NCBI GenBank assembly: GCA_013698495.1
Contig: JACCUV010000267.1
Span: 1-7,050 of the forward strand
Source of the DNA: Chloroflexia bacterium
GTDB lineage: Bacteria > Chloroflexota > Chloroflexia > Thermomicrobiales > UBA6265
Direction of reading: 5' to 3'
Length of the DNA stretch: 7,050 nt
This document shows, one piece after another, positions 1-4,890 of the stretch (positions are counted from its first letter, which is position 1; the number at the start of each line of letters is the position of its first letter). A program made the position numbers and the translations under genes. Below the pieces are notes generated by a model. That model worked only from the letters and a program-made list of their open reading frames with translations. It was not told where the DNA came from and searched no databases.

Positions 1-2
1 GT

Positions 3-1130
3 TCCGCCGCTCACCTTTTAGGTGTAGTGGCGGACGGCGGTAACTACGTGCTGCGAGAGTGGGCCGCGGGAACCGCGGCCGCGCAGGTCAACCTCACCCA
101 ATGGTCGCTCCAGATCGCGGCCACGGCCAGCGATGGCCTGTTGCCGACACCGCGACCGGCGCGTGGCGAACCCGAGGTCTGGGCAGTCGAAGTTGGTGGC
201 CACCTTGTCACCGCGGCGAGTTGGCTGCCCGGTCGTCCGCTGTCTCGCTACGGCGATTACCGCACACCGGACGACAAGGTCATCGACGTTCCCTTGCCCG
301 CCTCGGCTCCAGCCGAGTCGATCGTGCTCGAGGCCGTCCGCGCGATCGGTCGCTTTCATTCCGTCACCGCCGCACTGGCGGCGGAATCGGGAACGACCAA
401 GACCACGCTCGCCCGCTTGATGGACAGTTCACGCACGACCTGGAACGAGCAGCGCAAGCTCGTTGGCGATCGGGCCGCGAACTCGCCGGAGATCAGGCGC
501 TGGCTGCGCTGCGGCAATCGGATTGTCCCCGTCGCCGCCGAGCATCTGGAGCAGTTTGGAAGGGCCGGCGCCGCCTCGTGCATCGTTCACGGCGACATCT
601 GGCCCGCCAACCTCTTGATCGAAGGCTCGGCCGCCGAACGCACCCTCACCGGTGTGGTGGGTTGGTCCAGCGTGGCGATTGGATCGCCGCTGATCGACCT
701 CGCCCACCTTGCGATTCACACCTCCAGTTGGTCCGGGGCGTTGGCCGAGAGCATTCTCGGCGCCTATACCGAAGTCGCGACACTCAGTCCCGGCGAGCGT
801 CGGTTGTTGCCGGTGGTGGCCGCCCTCGATCTCGTGCCGAGAGTCGGTTGGCTGCTCAATCTCGCCTTTGTCGATGACCGAATGATCGGTCACGAATCGC
901 AACCGATTTTGCGCAGCGGGTTGAAGTCGCTGCTCATGTCGCTGGAGAACCTCACCCAGGTGCTCGCTCCCGATGCCGAGTGGGATCAACGCAAAACGAG
1001 CGAGACTCGCCGTTCGCGCGAGGGCGGCGCCGTCAGAAGAACTCGCCCCACAGGAACGAGACCAGGCCGCCCACCAGGATCAGGCCGATCGCGCCCAGGG
1101 CCACGACCAGGAAGACCGAGAACAGGCTGA
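3..1130 (+). CDS. Phosphotransferase of the APH/choline-kinase fold, 5'-partial
   Basis: The frame is open to the left edge, and residues before the GTG at 27 (SAAHLLGV, then VADGGNYVLREW) read as the usual kinase N-lobe strand, so the true start probably lies outside the window. Counting from the GTG at 27, the Brenner-type loop is HGDIWPANLL with catalytic Asp190 and Asn195, and the downstream helix motif is PLIDLAHL (residues 221-228). The family normally transfers ATP phosphate to a small hydroxylated substrate in the cytoplasm; the substrate here cannot be told. The metal-binding Asp expected in the 'G-V-I-D-W' strand is Gly212 (GVVGWSS, codon GGT, one base from GAT), so activity is doubtful. 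After about residue 315 the protein is a low-complexity Arg/Pro/Gly tail that is antisense to the J-protein gene. The family call is firm; the function is open. Confidence 0.85.
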   Translation, partial: SAAHLLGVVADGGNYVLREWAAGTAAAQVNLTQWSLQIAATASDGLLPTPRPARGEPEVWAVEVGGHLVTAASWLPGRPLSRYGDYRTPDDKVIDVPLPASAPAESIVLEAVRAIGRFHSVTAALAAESGTTKTTLARLMDSSRTTWNEQRKLVGDRAANSPEIRRWLRCGNRIVPVAAEHLEQFGRAGAASCIVHGDIWPANLLIEGSAAERTLTGVVGWSSVAIGSPLIDLAHLAIHTSSWSGALAESILGAYTEVATLSPGERRLLPVVAALDLVPRVGWLLNLAFVDDRMIGHESQPILRSGLKSLLMSLENLTQVLAPDAEWDQRKTSETRRSREGGAVRRTRPTGTRPGRPPGSGRSRPGPRPGRPRTG

Positions 1131-1578
1131 TGTAGGCCGATCGTTCGCTGCGTCGATGGTCGGTGCGCTCGGCAGGCGTTACTTCCCGCCTCAGCCGCGA
1201 TGCGTAGGGGTCGTGTCCGCCGCCGGCTGGGTCGGCGAATCCTCCGGCGTAGCGCCGCATGATCTGGTCCTCGACTTCCTGACCACGAATCGACTTGTCG
1301 TATTCGAGGCGGGCGATCGGGTTGGAAAGCGTGGTGTAGGCGCGATTCAGGTCTTTGGTGAGATTGTCGGCGGCGTGACGGAACTCGGGTCGAACCCGAT
1401 CCGGATGCGATCGCTTCATCGCCTCGCGATACGACCGCCTGATCTCGGCGGAACTCGCCGCATACGGCACATTGAGCAACTGGTAGTAGTTCGCCTTGTC
1501 GGGATCAGCGGCACGGCCGCCGCCGCTGCTCCTCGTCCCCTGGGTTGAACGTGAATTGGTATGCGTCGCCACGGGCAT
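1033..1578 (-). CDS. J-domain (DnaJ-like) protein with C-terminal membrane anchor
   Basis: From the ATG at 1578 the protein has 181 residues. The J domain spans about residues 29-97: NYYQLLNVP at helix I, then the HPD motif (His58-Pro59-Asp60) and the NRAYTTLSNPIARLEYD helix. A linker with Gly/Asp runs from 98 to 148, followed by one hydrophobic segment (about 149-176) ending in WGEFF. There is no G/F-rich region, zinc-binding region or C-terminal substrate domain, so this is a class C J-protein. By family knowledge it would stimulate an Hsp70 (DnaK); the tail anchor suggests it does so at the membrane with the J domain in the cytoplasm. The frame extends to an ATG at 1764, but those residues look non-coding. 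GAGGA abuts the ATG at 1578 with no spacer, so the start is uncertain. The last 98 bases overlap the convergent phosphotransferase ORF. Confidence 0.85.
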   Translation of the reverse strand: MPVATHTNSRSTQGTRSSGGGRAADPDKANYYQLLNVPYAASSAEIRRSYREAMKRSHPDRVRPEFRHAADNLTKDLNRAYTTLSNPIARLEYDKSIRGQEVEDQIMRRYAGGFADPAGGGHDPYASRLRREVTPAERTDHRRSERSAYISLFSVFLVVALGAIGLILVGGLVSFLWGEFF

Positions 1579-1861
1579 TCCTCGAGAGACCACTGCGAGA
1601 CATGGCTGTGCTCGACCATCGGCGAACTCTCGGTGACGACGATCGGCCCCACAAGTGTATATCGCCCGTCTGTCACAGGGTCCTCCGAGTGCTGAATCAC
1701 TCGAATTCGCAATGATTGTCGATCGCGCCGTAGGTCGTATGGGCGATCCTCCATGATCGTTCATTGCATCCGGGCCGATTGGATCGGGTCAACACGGAGG
1801 TTCACCCCTAAACCCGTGTCGAGACGGTTGCCAACACATCAATAGTTCGGTCTCAATGCTT

Positions 1862-1895
1862 GATGACGTCGGTTGACGCATCTGAACGGTAGAAT
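1862..1895 (+). promoter_or_regulatory. Possible promoter/operator of the arginase-like gene
   Basis: GATGACGTC (1862-1870) and GACGCATC (1875-1882) form an imperfect inverted repeat with one bulged base. It overlaps TTGACG (1873-1878), a good -35 match. TAGAAT (1890-1895) matches the -10 consensus at five of six bases, but the spacing to TTGACG is only 11 bases, so the two cannot be a standard sigma-70 pair. The hexamer may work with another element. Confidence is low. Confidence 0.25.
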
Positions 1896-1951
1896 GGCTT
1901 CACCGGATCGGCGTGCGACGTCGCCGATTTGGCGAAAGCCTTGAGATTGAG

Positions 1952-1956
1952 GGAGG
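1952..1956 (+). promoter_or_regulatory. Ribosome binding site GGAGG
   Basis: GGAGG lies 4 bases before GTG 1961 and 10 bases before ATG 1967. Neither spacing is ideal, so the start of the arginase-like protein is ambiguous by two codons. The site rules out the in-frame start at 1913, which would place it inside the gene. Confidence 0.6.
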
Positions 1957-1966
1957 GTCTGTGAAC

Positions 1967-2881
1967 ATGCGCATCGACGTTGTGACCGTTCCCTATCGTT
2001 ACGATGAGCGGGCCGATGGCTCCGGCCGGGGACCCGACTCCCTAATCGAGGCCGGGCTGATCGCGAAACTCTCCGAACTCGGCCTGGAAACGACCGGACC
2101 GAGCGAGGCCACCCTGCCCGACGACGAGCGTGCCGAAGGTTCGATCGCCGTCAACGTCGGTCGCCTCGGTTCCCACACGGCCCAACTGGTGGCCGCGGCG
2201 CGCGCCAACCACGCCGGTGTCCTCGTTCTCGCTGGCGACGACACCGCCACGGTCGGCGTCGTCTCGGGCTTGCAAAAGGCGCATGGCGCAGGAGCGAGGA
2301 TCGGTCTCGTCTGGCTCGATGCCCACGGCGATTTCAACACCCCGGAAACATCGTACAGCGGTATTTTGGCCGGCATGCCCGTCGCCATTCTCGCCGGCCT
2401 CGCAGGGCCGTTGTGGCGCGGCGCGGCCGGCCTCGCCGCGCCCGTGCCGACGGACAGGATCGTGATCACGGGCGTGCGCGACCTCGACGAGCGCGAGGCC
2501 ACCCTGCTCAGATCGACCAATGTCCGCGTGATCGAGGCCCGCGACGCGATCGGCGGCATTGCCCACCAACAGGCGATCGCCCGCCTCGACGCCGTCTGCG
2601 AAGTGATCTGCGTCCACGTCGATCTCGATGTCCTCGACCCAGCACTGATTCCGAGTTCGATCACCCCGGAACCGGGCGGACTTACCGTCAGGCAGGCCGC
2701 CGACCTCATCGGCGAGGTGCTTGACACCGGCAAGGTTGGCGTTCTCAGTTTTGCCGGGCTCAATCCTGGCGCCGGTCAGTTGGGTCGGCGTTCGATCGCC
2801 TCGACAATGGCGCTGATCGAAACCTCTGTGCCCCGTTGGACGAGCGTCGGCCCGGAGGCGGAAGCCGATGCCGTCGCTTGA
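1967..2881 (+). CDS. Arginase/agmatinase-fold protein with altered active site
   Basis: From ATG 1967 the protein has 304 residues (GTG 1961 adds two), a normal length for the ureohydrolase family. Conserved blocks: LVLAGDDTATVG at 86-97 (family GGDHS), LVWLDAHGDFNTPETS at 114-129, SGILAGMP at 131-138 (family SGNxHGMP), VHVDLDVLDP at 216-225, PEPGGLT at 235-240, and GLNP at 264-267 (family E-x-N-P). The metal ligands Asp118, His120, Asp122, Asp219 and Asp221 are kept. The His ligand of the first block is Asp92, the proton-shuttle His is Ala135, and the Glu before NP is Gly264. Members of the family hydrolyse guanidino compounds to urea or formamide; this one may have another substrate, chemistry or a non-enzymatic role. 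The next gene overlaps its end by 14 bases, which implies one transcript. The fold is certain, the reaction is not. Confidence 0.9.
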   Translation: MRIDVVTVPYRYDERADGSGRGPDSLIEAGLIAKLSELGLETTGPSEATLPDDERAEGSIAVNVGRLGSHTAQLVAAARANHAGVLVLAGDDTATVGVVSGLQKAHGAGARIGLVWLDAHGDFNTPETSYSGILAGMPVAILAGLAGPLWRGAAGLAAPVPTDRIVITGVRDLDEREATLLRSTNVRVIEARDAIGGIAHQQAIARLDAVCEVICVHVDLDVLDPALIPSSITPEPGGLTVRQAADLIGEVLDTGKVGVLSFAGLNPGAGQLGRRSIASTMALIETSVPRWTSVGPEAEADAVA

Positions 2882-3263
2882 TCCCCCCAATCATCCCCTG
2901 GCCGCGATTCTCCGCGACGCGTTTACCTCCCAATTGGAGGCGGGAGAAGTCGATCTTGTGTTGTCCGAACACGACACGACCTTCGAGATCCAGGCCGATG
3001 AGTGGACCTTGCGCCTCGAAGGTTGGCCGATGACCGCCGCCTTCATCGCCCTCGACGAGGAACCGCCCTCGCTTCCCGAACGCCAGGCCGTGCTCGACGC
3101 CGCACTCGACGCTCCGCATCTGGCTGGCGTGCGCCGGGCCAACCTCCTCCTCCACAACGCAATCGCCGCTGCTCTCGAAGCCTCCGGCGACCAGCTGTCG
3201 ATCTTGCTCGCCCAGGCCATCGCTTCGCCCGATGCCGCCGGCGAGATTGGTGAAGACGACTAG
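2868..3263 (+). CDS. Small acidic protein of unknown function, coupled to the arginase-like gene
   Basis: The protein has 131 residues, is acidic (ends EIGEDD), and has no signal peptide or membrane segment, so it is probably cytoplasmic. I recognise no family. By eye it has an N-terminal helix (about 9-24), a strand-rich middle (28-60: LVLSEHDTTFEIQ, then WTLRLEGWPMTAAFIALDEE) and a long helical C-terminal half (67-121, rich in Ala and Leu). GGAGG at 2854-2858 lies 9 bases before the ATG, and the ATG lies 14 bases inside the preceding gene in another frame, so translation is probably coupled. The overlap and ribosome binding site support a real gene. Function could relate to the arginase-like partner, but nothing in the sequence proves it. 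Confidence 0.75.
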   Translation: MPSLDPPNHPLAAILRDAFTSQLEAGEVDLVLSEHDTTFEIQADEWTLRLEGWPMTAAFIALDEEPPSLPERQAVLDAALDAPHLAGVRRANLLLHNAIAAALEASGDQLSILLAQAIASPDAAGEIGEDD

Positions 3264-3269
3264 CTCAGC

Positions 3270-3292
3270 CTCTAACGGTCTCTCTAACGGTC
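3270..3292 (+). repeat. Tandem 11-base repeat CTCTAACGGTC
   Basis: CTCTAACGGTC occurs at 3270-3280 and again at 3282-3292 with one base between, starting 6 bases after the stop codon of the small acidic gene. The first copy overlaps the left 9-base inverted repeat (GCCTCTAAC). It may be a slippage duplication of an element end. Confidence 0.7.
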
Positions 3293-3358
3293 GCCGTCCC
3301 CCGCTAGCAGCACTGAGTCCATTGTCCAAGGCAGATTGCAGGTTTCACCCGCCATGCG

Positions 3359-3509
3359 CCGTCATGTTGAGCGGCAGCGAAACATCCTCGCGCGAAGCGC
3401 TTCCGACGCAGTCGGTGTCTGACATGGTCGCCCGGAAGCGTCCGCTGACGCGGAACACGCCCTTCGGATGCGCTCTGGGCGGGAGACGCTTCCTTCGTCA
3501 GAGTGACGG
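3359..3509. repeat. Dispersed palindromic intergenic element
   Basis: The left end reads CCGTCATGTTGAGCG and the right end CGTCAGAGTGACGG; the reverse complement of the right end begins CCGTCACTCTGA, so the two ends pair over about 12 bases with one mismatch and two wobbles. Inside are further self-complementary pieces, for example GAAGCGCTTC (3394-3403) and three variants of GGAAGCGTC/GACGCTTCC. The 'GTCAT..TGAGCG..GCGAA.CATC' wording matches a type of intergenic repeat known from many bacterial genomes. It is expected to fold into a cruciform or long hairpin RNA. It ends before the regulatory arrays. Confidence 0.6.
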
Positions 3510-3543
3510 TTTGGGGAGTGTCAATCAAGGTTAGAGGCAGTTT

Positions 3544-3565
3544 TGAACCTCTCGTACGCAACCGC
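3544..3565 (+). repeat. 22-base motif, copy 1
   Basis: These 22 bases match 6645-6666 at 20 positions, sharing TGAACC, CTCGTAC and CAACCGC with single differences between them. Each copy lies beside a palindromic element (3359-3509 and 6673-6717). Confidence 0.6.
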
Positions 3566-3621
3566 AATCCCGTCCATTTTCGCGTATGCCGGTTCCTCCA
3601 TTACCGACCCCAACGCATCCC

Positions 3622-3676
3622 TTCATCTCGAACTCAGCAACCCATCAGCGGCAATTCAGGCTGACCTCCCACAATC
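3622..3676 (+). promoter_or_regulatory. First 11-bp-phased half-site array
   Basis: TTCAT (3622), CTCAG (3633), ATCAG (3644) and TTCAG (3655) start exactly 11 bases apart, matching TTCAG at 17 of 20 positions. CACAAT (3671-3676), a -10-like hexamer, follows after an 11-base gap. Head-to-tail half-sites one helical turn apart are how OmpR/PhoB-family regulators bind. The array may act as a second promoter or as an upstream binding site for the regulator encoded at 4135. Confidence 0.5.
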
Positions 3677-3795
3677 GAAAGAGGAAAGCGGTTCGCGTGC
3701 TGCGCAAGCAGAGTCCAAACGTCGGATGCCTTTCCCCTCTCTCCCCCCTCGGATCCGGGTCGCGATTGTCGCCAGACACGCGGCCCGGAACCGTG

Positions 3796-3849
3796 TTCAG
3801 GCCACATTCAGGTTTGCCTCAGCTTCCATTCAGATTGCATCCATATCCT
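3796..3849 (+). promoter_or_regulatory. Second 11-bp-phased array and promoter of the two-component operon
   Basis: TTCAG (3796), TTCAG (3807), CTCAG (3818) and TTCAG (3829) start exactly 11 bases apart and match TTCAG at 19 of 20 positions. A TATCCT hexamer (3844-3849) follows 10 bases after the last half-site, and no normal -35 is present at the right distance. This is the layout of a Pho-box promoter, where the regulator's repeats replace the -35. The next gene downstream encodes an OmpR/PhoB-family regulator, so positive autoregulation is the likely meaning. A second hexamer, TACAGT (3861-3866), is a less well placed alternative. Confidence 0.65.
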
Positions 3850-3991
3850 GATGCGGTGAGTACAGTCACATCGCTCATGACGCCACACCACCCCACAGAC
3901 GGCGAATCTCCCGCTCCTGGACGATTCGTCGTCCGTCATGTCAAGCCGTTTCCGGCGCCGGTTGTGCGGTACCATGAAGGCGCTCGGGACA

Positions 3992-4024
3992 CACATCGGC
4001 GCAGACGGTTTGGCGATCGTGTCC
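3992..4024 (+). repeat. 33-bp direct repeat, copy 1, in leader hairpin
   Basis: The 33 bases begin CACATCGGCGCAGACGG and end GATCGTGTCC, identical to 4064-4096. GGACAC (3987-3992) pairs with GTGTCC (4019-4024), and ATCG (3994-3997) with CGAT (4014-4017), so this copy can fold as a hairpin in the transcript leader. Confidence 0.85.
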
Positions 4025-4063
4025 ACGAGCGGGCCGGCGCCCAGGTCGGCGCCTACGAAACAC

Positions 4064-4096
4064 CACATCGGCGCAGACGGTTTGGCGATCGTGTCC
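4064..4096 (+). repeat. 33-bp direct repeat, copy 2
   Basis: Identical to 3992-4024, starting 72 bases later. The outer stem is shorter here (ACAC with GTGT, ATCG with CGAT). Between the copies lies a GC-rich self-complementary stretch, GGGCCGGCGCCC (4031-4042). The copy ends 38 bases before the regulator's ATG. Confidence 0.85.
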
Positions 4097-4134
4097 CCTG
4101 CCAATCCGTTGTTGAATGGGATGAGCGACCAGCG

Positions 4135-4890
4135 ATGTCTATCATCAACCCCAATGCTCCCTCTCCCGCCCGCGATCGAACCGAGCCGGTGGCGAAGCTG
4201 CTGGTGGTCGAAGACGAGCCTTCCATCTCCGGATTCGTACGCCGTGGTCTCATGTTCGAGGGCTACGATGTTGAGGTTGCGGAAAACGGTCGCCTTGCTC
4301 TCGAATCGATTCGCGATCGTCCCGCCGATTTGGTCATTCTCGACCTGATGCTGCCGGAGGTCGATGGGATCGAAGTGACCCGCCGCGTACGGGCCGTCGA
4401 GGCAACCGAGAACCTGCCACGGGTGCCGATCCTGATGCTCACCGCCCGCGACTCCGTGGCCGATCGAGTGGCCGGGCTGGAAGTCGGCGCCGATGACTAT
4501 CTGGTCAAACCATTCGATTTCGACGAATTGCTGGCGCGTGTTCGAGCCCTGTTGCGACGCACGCAGCCGGGAACCAGCCAACGCGCACCCGAGTTGCTGA
4601 CATTCCACGATCTGGAGCTGGACCTCTCCAGCCGAACCGTCACCCGGGGCGGCCGCCCGATCGAGCTGACGGCCCGCGAGTTTGATTTGCTGGCGCTGTT
4701 CTTGCGTCACCCGAACCAGGTCCTGACCCGGACGATGCTCATGGAGCGGGTCTGGGGCGAGGATTTCTATGGCGAGTCGAACGTGCTCGAAGTCGTGATT
4801 GGAAACGTCCGGCGCTCGCTCGAATCCACTGACCAGCCACGATTGATCCAAACCGTGCGCGGCATCGGTTACGTCCTGCGGCCCACCTGA
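4135..4890 (+). CDS. OmpR/PhoB-family DNA-binding response regulator
   Basis: From ATG 4135 the protein has 251 residues. The receiver domain (about 20-140) carries the acidic pair Glu26-Asp27 (LLVVEDEPS), phosphoacceptor Asp70 (LVILDLMLP), Thr103 (MLTARD) and Lys125 (YLVKPFDFDELLARVRALLRR). The C-terminal winged helix (about 153-250) shows LTAREFDLLALFLRHPNQVLTR and the closing TVRGIGYVLRP. It resembles MprA/PrrA/PhoP-type regulators; the signal is unknown. The N-terminal 19 residues are not part of the fold, and GTG 4189 would give a compact 233-residue protein; neither start has a strong ribosome binding site. The stop codon overlaps the kinase ATG (TGATG). The upstream TTCAG arrays are probably its own binding sites. 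Confidence 0.95.
   Translation: MSIINPNAPSPARDRTEPVAKLLVVEDEPSISGFVRRGLMFEGYDVEVAENGRLALESIRDRPADLVILDLMLPEVDGIEVTRRVRAVEATENLPRVPILMLTARDSVADRVAGLEVGADDYLVKPFDFDELLARVRALLRRTQPGTSQRAPELLTFHDLELDLSSRTVTRGGRPIELTAREFDLLALFLRHPNQVLTRTMLMERVWGEDFYGESNVLEVVIGNVRRSLESTDQPRLIQTVRGIGYVLRPT

Larger units (their letters stand above)
1579..1966. other. Divergent intergenic region
   Basis: This stretch separates the leftward J-protein gene from the rightward arginase-like gene, so it should hold both promoters. On the minus strand, TATACA (1661-1656) is a possible -10 with no good -35. On the plus strand there are TTGACG (1873-1878), TAGAAT (1890-1895) and an imperfect dyad at 1862-1882. Open frames crossing it in both directions carry no recognisable domain. 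No tRNA-like or other RNA gene was seen. Confidence 0.4.
3268..3538. repeat. Candidate MITE-like element bounded by GCCTCTAAC / GTTAGAGGC
   Basis: GCCTCTAAC at 3268-3276 and its exact reverse complement GTTAGAGGC at 3530-3538 bound 271 bases with no coding potential. A palindromic dispersed repeat sits inside. No clear target-site duplication was found outside the arms. The arrangement could be a small non-autonomous element or chance. Confidence 0.35.
3264..4134. other. 871-base non-coding regulatory and repeat region
   Basis: No ORF here looks coding. The open frames that cross it carry no domain and contain the repeats described separately. In order it holds an 11-base tandem repeat after the stop codon, a palindromic dispersed element between 9-base inverted repeats, a 22-base motif shared with 6645-6666, a first 11-bp-phased array, a 22-base pure pyrimidine run (3729-3750), a second 11-bp-phased array with a -10-like hexamer, and two identical 33-bp repeats. 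The base composition is visibly less GC-rich than in the flanking genes. Confidence 0.6.

Noticed and set aside
1416..1764. Longer J-protein start (ATG 1764) and an overlapping minus-strand ORF from ATG 1754
   Set aside because: The residues before Met at 1578 show no domain, and the 1754 ORF runs 160 bases into the J-domain frame. Neither has a ribosome binding site, though the part upstream of 1578 reads somewhat protein-like.
2042..2890. Minus-strand ORF opposite the arginase-like gene
   Set aside because: Antisense shadow without domain; the plus strand carries the family motifs.
3729..3750. 22-base pure pyrimidine run as a special structure
   Set aside because: It is short and lacks mirror symmetry; it may reflect local composition only.
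3992..4096. CRISPR array
   Set aside because: Only two repeat copies with one 39-base interval, no cas genes nearby, and the repeat sits in a gene leader.
3586..4134. Response-regulator frame open upstream to 3586 (434-residue version)
   Set aside because: The extra 183 residues would translate both TTCAG arrays and the 33-bp repeats, and they show no domain. The receiver domain begins just after 4135.
3938..4348. Leader ORF with repeated HIGADGLAIVS
   Set aside because: The peptide repeat is a by-product of the 33-bp DNA repeat at an in-frame distance. The ORF then overlaps the regulator gene out of frame and has no ribosome binding site.
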